In this document: one piece after another, positions 6,547 through 12,885 of the stretch | Position numbering within the stretch: position 1 is the first letter of the stretch | Layout: every line of letters starts with the position of its first letter | The notes under the pieces: model-generated | What the model was told of the DNA's origin: nothing | Database searches by the model: none | What the model saw: only the letters and a program-made list of their open reading frames with translations | Translations under genes and position numbers: made by a program | Source: an uncultured Oscillospiraceae bacterium | GTDB taxonomy: Bacteria; Bacillota; Clostridia; Oscillospirales; Oscillospiraceae | Assembly: GCA_934643765.1 (NCBI GenBank) | Contig: CAKUCT010000019.1 | Coordinates: forward strand, 1-16,222 | DNA length: 16,222 nt | Direction: 5' to 3'

Positions 6547-7695
6547 TCAGCCATTCAGAGGGATTTCCTGACCGGAGATTTTGATGCCCTGAACGGTTTC
6601 AAGCGAGACGGGCGAGGAAAGCGCGGCCTCAAATGCGTAGATACCGGCGTCTTCCCGCGTGATTTCCAGGGCGGGAGAGAAGAAGCAGGCCTGGTTCTGG
6701 AACAGATCGGAAAGCGGCTGTTCCGTGCCGTCAGAGAATACGAGCCTCGCGTCCGTGAACAACTCGTTTGCCGCCTGGTTCCAGCTTCTTCGGTAGGCCA
6801 CCTGCGCATCCAGCATGTCGGGCGCGTCGGAATCTGTGCCGAAATACCCATTGACCAGCGTATCAAGCGCGCCGTCTCCTCTTGCGGAAAGGTACGTGTC
6901 CAGCGTCTGGGCTTGGATCGCCAGATGAAGCGTGCCTGCGTCGAGCGAGAGTTCTTGCAAAATGGCGCGCTCGCCGAGGAACGCAGAGGAAACGGCAAGC
7001 TCCGGTGCGGCGGACAGGGCGTCCGACGGCGAGACGGGAATGGTAAAAGCGGCAAATACCGGCCCTGCGGTGATGAGACCTTGTTCTGCCGCGCCGGGGC
7101 TATCTTCCAGAGAGTCGAAGCAGAGCTCGACGGCGATTTCACCAGCTGTAATATCTTCGTCCGCGTCCAGCTCGATGCGAAGAAGCGCGGATTGTGAGGC
7201 AGCGTCATAGGATAATTGCTCGGCCCAGATAGAGTACGGCTTTGCCCGGCACGACCAGAGAGACTGGCCGTAGGTAGCCCATGCGACCTGGTACGCATTC
7301 ACCATGTCTTGGGTCACGTTTGGAACCTCTGCATAGGCAATCAGCCGCTTTCCGGCGCAGAAGCTGCTGACAAGCGAGACACCTGATGTGTCAGAAGCGG
7401 TACTTGCCGCCGGGTATTCCGTATACTCCGGGATTGACGCCGGGTCCGTGAGGCCGAGATCGGCGCGCGAGAGCTGAAGCAGGCTGAGCGCGCCTGCCAC
7501 AGCTGCGGCGGCCAGTAGAACGCTCAGTGCGGCGGCAAGCAAAATCCGGCGCACCGGGCGGACGCGCGAGCGCTGGATGTCGGCTTTTTGCAGGACAAGT
7601 TGTTCCATGCGGTGGGCGGACGGGCCGGACGCCATCGGAATGGAAACAGTGTTTTCTTCATAATCGTCCAGAAGATCTGTCAGTTTTATATTCAT
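6547..7695 (-). CDS. Membrane anti-sigma-factor-like protein (DUF4179-like)
   Basis: This 382-residue protein is encoded directly after an ECF sigma factor, overlapping it by four bases (ATGA), so it is very probably its regulator. The start at 7695 has AGGAGG at 7703-7708. A longer open frame exists upstream but only as a shadow of the sigma gene. Residues 1-49 form a short cytosolic part beginning MNIKLTDLLDDYEENTVSIP, 50-73 one membrane helix, and 75-382 a large extracytoplasmic domain rich in Ala, Ser, Asp and Glu. The zinc-binding HxxxCxxC motif of classical ZAS anti-sigma factors is not seen. The layout resembles the DUF4179 proteins that pair with sigma factors in Clostridia. By inference it holds the sigma factor at the membrane and senses an outside signal. 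No terminator with a clear U-tract follows; the gene converges on DUF1540. Confidence 0.8.
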   Translation of the reverse strand: MNIKLTDLLDDYEENTVSIPMASGPSAHRMEQLVLQKADIQRSRVRPVRRILLAAALSVLLAAAAVAGALSLLQLSRADLGLTDPASIPEYTEYPAASTASDTSGVSLVSSFCAGKRLIAYAEVPNVTQDMVNAYQVAWATYGQSLWSCRAKPYSIWAEQLSYDAASQSALLRIELDADEDITAGEIAVELCFDSLEDSPGAAEQGLITAGPVFAAFTIPVSPSDALSAAPELAVSSAFLGERAILQELSLDAGTLHLAIQAQTLDTYLSARGDGALDTLVNGYFGTDSDAPDMLDAQVAYRRSWNQAANELFTDARLVFSDGTEQPLSDLFQNQACFFSPALEITREDAGIYAFEAALSSPVSLETVQGIKISGQEIPLNG

Positions 7696-8234
7696 GGGAA
7701 ATCCTCCTGCGAAAGATAGGTTTTGAGTACGGCGCGTCCGCGCGAAAGCCTTGTACGGACAGCGCCATGTGTGAGCCCCATAGCCTGCGCAATCTGCGGC
7801 GCGGGCTGTAAGTAGTAGTAATAGCGCAGAAATATTTCGCGGTCGTCTGGGGAGAGCTGCGCCAGTGCCTGCCGGACGCACTGCCGCCGCTCGCGGCGCA
7901 GAAGATCGTTTTCCGGGCCGTCTGCCGGGTCCGGGAGCGTGAGCTCGTCCAGATCTGCCTGTAAGGGCTGCTGTCTGCGCAGAAAATCCTTGGCCCGGTT
8001 GCGCGCGCTGGCGCCAAGATAGGCCCGGAGCTTGCCGGAAGAAATACCGGCGGCGTGGGAAAAGACGCTGTAGAAGACGTCGGCGGCCAGCTCCTCTGCG
8101 TCCTGCGGACGGCAGCGCGAGCCTAGGACCATGCAGATCACAGATGAGACGTAACAGTGATAGCGCGTAATCATCCAGTGCAGCGCCTGGGGGTCTTGCT
8201 TTTGCAGGAGCCGGACGGCCTGTTCGTCGGTCAT
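7692..8234 (-). CDS. ECF RNA polymerase sigma factor
   Basis: This 180-residue sigma-70 family protein is of the extracytoplasmic function type, which directs RNA polymerase to a small stress regulon. Region 2 spans about 15-87, with DAEELAADVFYSVF (45-58) as the core-binding helix. Region 4 spans about 117-172, with LSPDDREIFLRYYY (127-140) and the helix-turn-helix GLTHGAVRTRLSRGRAVLK (153-171). Length fits the family. The ATG at 8234 follows GAGGTGA at 8241-8247. Its stop codon overlaps the start of the membrane anti-sigma-like gene, as in most sigma/anti-sigma pairs. An ECF-type promoter just upstream suggests it transcribes itself. The signal and regulon cannot be read from this sequence. 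Confidence 0.93.
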   Translation of the reverse strand: MTDEQAVRLLQKQDPQALHWMITRYHCYVSSVICMVLGSRCRPQDAEELAADVFYSVFSHAAGISSGKLRAYLGASARNRAKDFLRRQQPLQADLDELTLPDPADGPENDLLRRERRQCVRQALAQLSPDDREIFLRYYYYLQPAPQIAQAMGLTHGAVRTRLSRGRAVLKTYLSQEDFP

Positions 8235-8277
8235 TGAAAATCACCTCGGGTTTCAGTTTGCACGTGCTGCTCAGCAA

Positions 8278-8304
8278 GACGCAAAAAGATGCGCAGGTGT
8301 TACA
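8278..8304 (-). promoter_or_regulatory. ECF-type promoter, probably autoregulatory
   Basis: On the minus strand TGTAAC (8304-8299) is followed by a 17-bp spacer containing a T-run, then CGTC (8281-8278, extended CGTCTT). An AAC-type -35 and CGTC -10 with 16-17 bp between them is the known layout for many ECF sigma factors such as SigM/SigW. It lies 43-70 bp before the sigma gene start. Confidence 0.65.
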
Positions 8305-8313
8305 AAGAACAAA

Positions 8314-8353
8314 GCGTCAGCTGACAAAAGCGTATGCCCGTGTCAGCTGACGC
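8314..8353 (-). terminator. Perfect 12-bp inverted repeat: terminator of YihY gene and possible double operator
   Basis: GCGTCAGCTGAC (8314-8325) and its complement (8342-8353) flank a 16-nt loop. Read on the minus strand it follows the YihY stop codon by 13 nt, and the RNA continues UUUGUUCUUUG, so it can act as an intrinsic terminator. Each arm also contains a complete 10-bp palindrome, GTCAGCTGAC (8316-8325 and 8342-8351, centres 26 bp apart), so a dimeric repressor could bind both sites just upstream of the ECF promoter. Confidence 0.7.
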
Positions 8354-8366
8354 AATTTTTAGCCCG

Positions 8367-9188
8367 TCAGGGGCAAGGATGATCGCGGGAGAAGAGCAGG
8401 CGGTTCAAAAGCGCGCCGTAGAAGAGGATGCTGACGCAGAAGTAGACCCAGAGCATGGTCAGGACCATGGTGGTAAGACTGCCGTAGAGCTGCAGGCCGC
8501 GGGCAAAATGATTGACGTAAAAAGAGAACAGTGAGGAAAAGAGCAGCCAGGCGACGGCGGCCGTCAGCGCACCGGGCAGCACGCGCGAGAGCCGCTGGCG
8601 CCGGTTCGGAAGGGCTAAGTAGAGCAGGCAGAACAGCGCCGTGAGCAAAACGACGGAATACAACTGCAGATGACTGAGCAGAAACGCCAGCGCCCGCGCA
8701 AGCGGTAGCTGCCGGGCGGAGAGAAAGGCGAGCAGCTTCTGTCCGAAGACATGCAGCAAAAGCGTTAAAAGCAATCCCACCACGAAAAGCGCCATATGCG
8801 CCACGCACAAAAGGCGGCGGTGGAGATAGCTGCGCGATTCCTCCAGAGCCAGAACCGCGTTGAGCCCGCACAGAATGCTGTAGAGGCCCTTGGAGGCAGA
8901 CCAGGCAAGCGTGATGACGCTCAGGGAGATGATGGCGGCGCTGTTTTTGCTGTAGGCCTGCGTCAGAAAATCGGAAAACAGCGGCAGAATTTCATCCGGC
9001 ACAATGCGCGAAAGCAGCGTCAGAAGATCCTCCGGCCGGAAGACGGTATACTGCAGCACCGCCAGCAGCAGACCGCACAGCGGCAGAAACGACAAAATCA
9101 GAAAGAATGCCGCGTTTCCGGCATAGATGGGAATCTGCGCGCGCCGCAGCGCCCGCGAGAGGCGTTCAATGGGTTCTGGCAGGTGCAT
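8367..9188 (-). CDS. YihY/virulence factor BrkB family membrane protein
   Basis: This 273-residue integral membrane protein belongs to the YihY/BrkB family (UPF0761, Pfam Virul_fac_BrkB), once misnamed as RNase BN. It begins with an amphipathic segment, then has about six hydrophobic segments (roughly 22-48, 84-110, 126-152, 163-192, 204-226, 236-262). Family-typical stretches include NAAFFLILSFLPL (25-37), WSASKGLYSILCGLN (95-109) and GSLTTMVLTMLWVYF (236-250). GGAGGG at 9196-9201 sits 7 nt upstream of the ATG. Its function is unknown; transport or envelope roles have been proposed. It is separated from the downstream ECF gene by a terminator-like repeat, so it is probably transcribed separately. 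I could not identify its promoter in the 9189-9382 gap. Confidence 0.92.
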   Translation of the reverse strand: MHLPEPIERLSRALRRAQIPIYAGNAAFFLILSFLPLCGLLLAVLQYTVFRPEDLLTLLSRIVPDEILPLFSDFLTQAYSKNSAAIISLSVITLAWSASKGLYSILCGLNAVLALEESRSYLHRRLLCVAHMALFVVGLLLTLLLHVFGQKLLAFLSARQLPLARALAFLLSHLQLYSVVLLTALFCLLYLALPNRRQRLSRVLPGALTAAVAWLLFSSLFSFYVNHFARGLQLYGSLTTMVLTMLWVYFCVSILFYGALLNRLLFSRDHPCP

Positions 9189-9382
9189 GGGGAAGCCCTC
9201 CGTAAAAAAGTTTTCGACACCGGAGCCTGAAACTGGAAATCCGGCGGCTGTTATTTTGGCGCAAGGGGAAAATTTTTCGGACTTTCCGAGGAAAAGGGTA
9301 AAAAGACGTCAGTTCACGCGAATTCTTTTTGTTTCCAGTATACACATTTTATGATTGAATGGAAACTGGGGAGGATGAAAGA

Positions 9383-9655
9383 ATGAAAAAAACAGATCTG
9401 ATGTACACAAAGATGGTACAAGACAGCCAGAACCGGCCGCTGGAGCTGGCCTATTATCTGGTGAGCGAGACGGAGAGCGGGGATATCACACAGTACGGTG
9501 TGACAATCCGGGCCAGCCGGGCGGGCGCAAGGACCGATGCGCAGCTCTGCGCGATTACGGTTTCTGCCGAGCGGATTGAAGAGCTTCTGCGGCTGCTGGC
9601 AAACGGCAGTGTGACGCCGGTGGGGCTGCGGGATGTGGTGGACGATTGGTTGTAA
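9383..9655 (+). CDS. DUF6514-like small protein, 90 aa
   Basis: A 90-residue soluble protein. The start at 9383 is chosen because GGGGAGG (9368-9374) lies 8 nt before it; ATG 9359 has no ribosome binding site. The sequence has a central beta-like segment ELAYYLVSETESGDITQYGV (residues 21-40) and a C-terminal motif beginning at ISAERIEELLRLL-like helix and ending VTPVGLRDVVDDWL (77-90). This pattern, an enzyme-free YYL..E...YGV core and a closing TPV.L.DVV.DWL, is what I recall for DUF6514, a family of small proteins in Clostridia with no assigned role. It precedes nrdR by 112 nt and nrdR has its own promoter, so the two are probably independent. No terminator with a U-tract was seen between them. 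Confidence 0.7.
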   Translation: MKKTDLMYTKMVQDSQNRPLELAYYLVSETESGDITQYGVTIRASRAGARTDAQLCAITVSAERIEELLRLLANGSVTPVGLRDVVDDWL

Positions 9656-9701
9656 GGCGGCCGTAGGGCGGAAAAACGGACACAAACCGGCGAAAATCCG
9701 G

Positions 9702-9730
9702 TAGACAATCGCACGGCAGTTTGCTATAAT
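9702..9730 (+). promoter_or_regulatory. Sigma-A promoter for nrdR
   Basis: TAGACA (9702-9707), a 17-bp spacer, and TATAAT (9725-9730). The predicted start near 9737 leaves about 30 nt before nrdR. A small inverted repeat ACCGG/CCGGT (9686-9702) abuts the -35 box. Confidence 0.8.
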
Positions 9731-9767
9731 TTTACCATATTATATTGGTTTCTGGGAGGAACATGCC

Positions 9768-10223
9768 ATGAAGTGTCCGTATTGCGGTTATCAGGAGAGC
9801 AAGGTCGTTGACTCGCGCCATTCCGAGGACGGCCAGAGTATCCGCAGAAGACGGGAGTGCCTGTCCTGCCAGAAGCGGTTCACGACATATGAGACCGTGG
9901 AGAGCCTGCCGATCGTGGTCATCAAACGCGACGGCGCGCGCCAGGCGTTTGACCGCAACAAGATTCTCAACGGCATGCTGCGCGCATGTGAAAAGCGGCC
10001 GGTGGCGCTGGCAAAGCTGGAAGAGGCGACGGACGCCATTGAGCAGATTATCCAGAACTCGCTCGACCGCGAGATTTCTACCACACAGATCGGCGAGCTG
10101 GTCATGGAGCGGCTCAAGCCGCTCGACGAGGTTGCGTATGTCCGTTTCGCCTCGGTTTACCGCCAGTTCAAGGACATCGACAGCTTCATGCGCGAGCTCA
10201 ACAAGCTGCTCGATGAAAAATAA
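9768..10223 (+). CDS. nrdR: Transcriptional repressor NrdR
   Basis: This 151-residue protein is the ATP/dATP-sensing repressor of ribonucleotide reductase genes. The N-terminal zinc ribbon shows CPYCG (3-7) and CLSCQKRFTTYE (31-42), giving zinc ligands C3, C6, C31 and C34. An ATP-cone domain follows (about 49-139), starting VVIKRDGARQAFDRNKI. Length matches the usual 145-160. GGGAGGA at 9754-9760 is 7 nt upstream of the ATG. It has its own strong promoter and a hairpin terminator, so it is a single-gene unit. No ribonucleotide reductase gene lies in the window. An imperfect dyad ACCA-N8-TGGT at the predicted transcription start could be an autoregulatory site but fits the known NrdR box poorly. 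Confidence 0.97.
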   Translation: MKCPYCGYQESKVVDSRHSEDGQSIRRRRECLSCQKRFTTYETVESLPIVVIKRDGARQAFDRNKILNGMLRACEKRPVALAKLEEATDAIEQIIQNSLDREISTTQIGELVMERLKPLDEVAYVRFASVYRQFKDIDSFMRELNKLLDEK

Positions 10224-10258
10224 GAAGCAGAAGGCTAGAAGTAATAGAAGTATATGAG

Positions 10259-10290
10259 ATGCCCGCCGGAAATCCGGCGGGCATATTTTT
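10259..10290 (+). terminator. Intrinsic terminator after nrdR
   Basis: An 11-bp perfect stem (ATGCCCGCCGG at 10259-10269, complement at 10274-10284) with an AAAT loop, followed by ATTTTT. It lies just before the 3' end of the converging DUF4363 gene. Confidence 0.92.
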
Positions 10291-10292
10291 GG

Positions 10293-10673
10293 TCAGAGGA
10301 TATTTTCATAGGACGGCAGTTCCATCTGCCGGATGTGTTCGATGGCGGTGATAAGCTCGGCGCAGCCGGCCAGAAAGTCATCCCGGTCCTCCAGCGCGGC
10401 GTATTGGCCGAGCGCGGCGAAGCGGCTGAGAATATCGTCAATGGCGTCGTGCGTGAGTGTCAGACCGAAATATCGCTCATACCGCCGCCAGTGCTGCCGG
10501 GCATCTGAAATGGAGGCGCGGCAGGCGGAAAAGTCATACTGTGCGGCCTGCTGCTGCGCCTGCTGCAGCAAGACGATTGCCTGGTCGCAGATGGTGCGGA
10601 TATGAAACATCGAGAACAGACAGAAGGCAAACGCGAGCAGCAAAATGAGACATGAAATCCATACATGGCGCAT
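10293..10673 (-). CDS. DUF4363 family membrane-anchored protein
   Basis: This 126-residue protein has one N-terminal membrane helix (about residues 5-23) and an otherwise helical domain, with a Gln-rich stretch (37-47) and a segment THDAIDDILSRFAALGQYAA (74-93) typical of DUF4363. It ends PSYENIL, also common in the family. GGAG near 10684 precedes the ATG. Only one base separates it from the stop of the upstream DUF421 gene (TGATATG), so the two are co-translated. DUF4363 and DUF421 genes are often neighbours in Clostridia, which suggests that they form a membrane complex; the function is unknown. The gene is convergent with nrdR. Confidence 0.82.
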   Translation of the reverse strand: MRHVWISCLILLLAFAFCLFSMFHIRTICDQAIVLLQQAQQQAAQYDFSACRASISDARQHWRRYERYFGLTLTHDAIDDILSRFAALGQYAALEDRDDFLAGCAELITAIEHIRQMELPSYENIL

Positions 10674-10674
10674 A

Positions 10675-11349
10675 TCAGGCGTCTCCTTTCACAGAAAAAT
10701 ACAGCTTCCCGCCGGGTTCGGCGGAGAAAAGGTAGACGTCTTTGGCTGTGCAGTGATAGCTTTTCAGCGTTTCATCCACCCAAGCGCGCGTCTTTCCGAG
10801 CAGCGGCAGATTCTCTTCAAGAATGTGTCCGTTGGAAATTACGGTCACGGGAAGCTGCATATCATCAACTGCGACGCCCGCGGCCTTGGCGCTGGCGGGC
10901 TTGTATTTTGTGTAGGGCAGGACGCTGATATCGCCGTTGGTCTCTAAAATGGCGTACTTGACGCTGGCAAGATCCACAATGCCTTCGATGCGCAGAAACT
11001 CCGTCAGTTCGTCCGGGGTGATGCGCGTTTTTTTCATATTTTCCTGTACGATCCGGCCCTTTTCAATCAGAATGACGGGCTTTCCGCAAAGAAGCTTCCG
11101 CGCGCCGACGCTGTAGTAGACCAGCACGGAAAGCAGCAGCTCCATGGCCAGCACGACCAGAATCGGAATCAGACCCGAGAGCAGCGGAATGCCGGTCTCT
11201 TGCATGGGGACGGCGGCGAGATTTGCAAGCAGCATGGTGACGACAAACTCCATCGGCTCCATTTCGCCGATCTGACGCTTGCCCATCATGCGGATGACGA
11301 AGATGAGGACGCTGTACAGGATGATGGTACGGATGAATGAAATGAGCAT
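10675..11349 (-). CDS. DUF421 / YetF family membrane protein
   Basis: This 224-residue protein matches the YetF/DUF421 family. It has three N-terminal membrane helices (about 3-21, 35-50, 58-80) and a cytosolic C-terminal domain (about 85-224). The hallmark MGKRQIGEMEPMEFVVTMLL (22-41) is clear, and the second half has KPVILIEKGRIVQENMKKTR (90-109) and DISVLPY (138-144), as in YdfS/YetF-like proteins. Relatives in Bacillus have been linked to spores or membrane stress, but no general activity is established. AGGAGG lies close upstream of the ATG at 11349. It is the first gene of a two-gene operon with DUF4363. The promoter is unclear; the 146-nt gap up to 11495 is shared with the divergent ruv operon. 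Confidence 0.92.
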   Translation of the reverse strand: MLISFIRTIILYSVLIFVIRMMGKRQIGEMEPMEFVVTMLLANLAAVPMQETGIPLLSGLIPILVVLAMELLLSVLVYYSVGARKLLCGKPVILIEKGRIVQENMKKTRITPDELTEFLRIEGIVDLASVKYAILETNGDISVLPYTKYKPASAKAAGVAVDDMQLPVTVISNGHILEENLPLLGKTRAWVDETLKSYHCTAKDVYLFSAEPGGKLYFSVKGDA

Positions 11350-11419
11350 GGCAACTCCTCCTGCGCGGTAGTCTTTGCCGCGGGCGGGAATGTTATGCAG
11401 AAGGCGGGGATACGAAAAT

Positions 11420-11441
11420 TTGGTCTATATTTTTAGGCCAA
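11420..11441. repeat. Inverted repeat in the divergent yetF–ruv intergenic region
   Basis: TTGGTCTA (11420-11427) and TAGGCCAA (11434-11441) form an 8-bp dyad (one G·T) around an AT-rich centre. It ends 4 bp before the extended -10 element of the ruv promoter, where the -35 region should be. It could be an activator or repressor site; no factor can be named. Confidence 0.4.
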
Positions 11442-11445
11442 AGTA

Positions 11446-11454
11446 TGCTATACT
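11446..11454 (+). promoter_or_regulatory. Extended -10 promoter of the ruvCAB–glmM operon
   Basis: TGCTATACT (TGn plus TATACT) at 11446-11454, with no recognisable TTGACA at 17 bp. Extended -10 promoters can work without a good -35 box. The predicted start is near 11461, directly before the 11-bp palindrome GTGAAATTCAC (11465-11475). Confidence 0.6.
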
Positions 11455-11495
11455 CAAATCGTATGTGAAATTCACGCGCAAGGAGGCGGCAGCGT

Positions 11496-11681
11496 ATGAA
11501 AACAGAGCGTTCCACAGAGCAGCTGGAATACCAGAGCGCGCACGCGCAGGATGATGCGCAGAAAAAGGACACCTATACGCCCCGCCCGAAGAGCCAGATC
11601 ATCTTTGCGTGGGTGTTGCTCGGAATCGTGATCTTCGCGATTCTCGGCATGTGCTACTGGCAGATTTTCGGAAAGTTCTGA
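11496..11681 (+). CDS. Small single-pass membrane protein, 61 aa, first gene of the ruv operon
   Basis: This 61-residue protein has a charged, polar N-terminal half (residues 1-33, rich in Glu, Gln, Lys and Asp) and one membrane helix (about 34-56, IIFAWVLLGIVIFAILGMCYW) ending in a short QIFGKF tail. By the positive-inside rule the N-terminus should be cytosolic. AGGAGG (11480s) lies about 10 nt before the ATG. It ends 13 nt upstream of ruvC and shares its promoter. I do not recognise a family. Its position as leader gene of a repair operon suggests only co-expression, not function. Confidence 0.7.
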   Translation: MKTERSTEQLEYQSAHAQDDAQKKDTYTPRPKSQIIFAWVLLGIVIFAILGMCYWQIFGKF

Positions 11682-11694
11682 GCGGGAGGGCGGC

Positions 11695-12192
11695 ATGCAG
11701 ATTCTTGGCATTGACCCCGGCTACGCGACGACGGGCTTCGGCGTTCTGCAGGCCGGGCAGGGGCAGCTGCACCTTCTGAATTATGGGACGATTACAACGC
11801 CGGCGGGGCTGACGCTTTCGAGGCGTCTTGTGATGCTCTACGACGATATGATGGAGCTTCTGACCACCGTCAAGCCGGACGCGGTGGCAGTGGAGGAGCT
11901 TTTCTGGGGCCATAATGTGACGACCGGCATCGGCGTGAGCCACGGGCGCGGCGTCATTTTGCTGGCGATTGAAAAATACGGCGCGCCGCTTTTTGAGTAT
12001 ACGCCGAACCAGGTCAAGCAGGCTGTGGTCGGCTACGGCGGCGCGGAGAAGCGGCAGGTCATGGATATGACCCGGCGCATTTTAAAAATGGAAAAGGTGG
12101 CGCGGCCGGACGACGCGGCGGACGCGATTGCCATTGCGCTCTGCCATGCGAGAAGCGCGACATCGCTTTTAAGCCGCGTACAGGAACGATAA
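11695..12192 (+). CDS. ruvC: Crossover junction endodeoxyribonuclease RuvC
   Basis: This 165-residue enzyme is the Holliday junction resolvase that nicks four-way junctions produced in recombinational repair, acting with RuvA and RuvB. The RNase H-like active-site acids are visible: D7 in ILGIDPGYATTGFG (3-16), E67 in VAVEELFWGHN (64-74), and D140/D143 in RPDDAADAIAIALCHA (137-152). The length is typical (about 160-175). Where the E. coli enzyme has His138 this one seems to have Asp, as in many Firmicutes. GGGAGGG lies just four bases before the ATG. It is co-transcribed with the small membrane protein upstream and with ruvA 16 nt downstream. No LexA-type operator was seen in the promoter region. 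Confidence 0.96.
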   Translation: MQILGIDPGYATTGFGVLQAGQGQLHLLNYGTITTPAGLTLSRRLVMLYDDMMELLTTVKPDAVAVEELFWGHNVTTGIGVSHGRGVILLAIEKYGAPLFEYTPNQVKQAVVGYGGAEKRQVMDMTRRILKMEKVARPDDAADAIAIALCHARSATSLLSRVQER

Positions 12193-12208
12193 AGAAGGGG
12201 GCGGGCCG

Positions 12209-12808
12209 GTGTTTTATTATCTGAACGGGACGATTACGGTTCTCGATGCGAACCTTGCCGTGGTGGACTGCGGCGGAGTGGGCTACGCCTGCCATACGAC
12301 AAATTACACCATCTCAAAGCTCCAGATCGGAAAGCCGGCAAGGCTCTACACCTACTGCAACATCAAAGAAGATGCGTTTGATATTTACGGCTTTTCTACG
12401 CGCGAGGAGCTGAGCTGCTTTGAAAGGCTGCTTGGCGTCACCGGCGTGGGGCCGAAGGCGGCGTTGGCCATTTTGTCGGTTGTGACGCCGGACCAGTTTA
12501 CGCTGGCCGTGATGACGCAGGACGAAAAGACGCTGACGATGGCACAGGGTGTCGGCAAAAAAATGGCGCAGCGGATTTTGCTGGAGCTCAAGGACAAGAT
12601 TGCAGGCGCGCAGATGGAGCTGAACGCTGCGCAGATGGACACTGCGCCTGCCATGCGCGGCAGCAAGACCGCAGAAGCTACCGCGGCGCTCGCAAGCCTG
12701 GGCTACAGCCAGCAGGAGATCGCGCTTGCGCTCAAGGGAATCGACGTGCAGACGGCGAGCGTGGAGGAAATTGTCCGCCAGGCGCTCAGAGCCATGGTGA
12801 TGCAGTGA
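12209..12808 (+). CDS. ruvA: Holliday junction branch migration protein RuvA
   Basis: This 199-residue DNA-binding subunit forms tetramers that clamp four-way junctions and load RuvB. It has an OB-fold domain I (1-64, beginning MFYYLNGTITVLDANLAVVD), two helix-hairpin-helix motifs in domain II (LLGVTGVGPKAALAIL, 74-89, and MAQGVGKKMAQRILLELKDK, 111-130), and the RuvB-binding domain III (about 153-199, with ALASLGYSQQEIALAL). The start is a GTG at 12209 with AAGGGGG (12195-12201) 7 nt upstream. Length and domains are normal. It sits between ruvC and ruvB. Confidence 0.97.
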   Translation: MFYYLNGTITVLDANLAVVDCGGVGYACHTTNYTISKLQIGKPARLYTYCNIKEDAFDIYGFSTREELSCFERLLGVTGVGPKAALAILSVVTPDQFTLAVMTQDEKTLTMAQGVGKKMAQRILLELKDKIAGAQMELNAAQMDTAPAMRGSKTAEATAALASLGYSQQEIALALKGIDVQTASVEEIVRQALRAMVMQ

Positions 12809-12885
12809 TTTCCGGAACATACATTTTCTTGTCTTCGTCGCGCGCGGCGGAGCGTTCATTCCATTTTGGGTGAGAGGAGCAGACA

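Noticed and set aside
7696..8277. Long minus-strand frame joining upstream sequence to the anti-sigma gene (576 codons)
   Set aside because: The extra part is read out of frame through the ECF sigma gene, is Arg/Pro/Ala-rich shadow sequence, and the real start at 7695 has its own AGGAGG.
9359..9382. Earlier ATG for the DUF6514-like gene
   Set aside because: No ribosome binding site before 9359; GGGGAGG is placed for ATG 9383.
9189..9382. Divergent promoters between the YihY and DUF6514 genes
   Set aside because: TATACA/TATACT-like -10 boxes occur near 9337-9344 on both strands but neither has a matching -35 at 16-18 bp.
12809..12885. Separate promoter or LexA-type site between ruvA and ruvB
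   Set aside because: No paired -35/-10 hexamers and no GAAC-N4-GTTC type dyad were found; the gap appears to be plain operon spacer.
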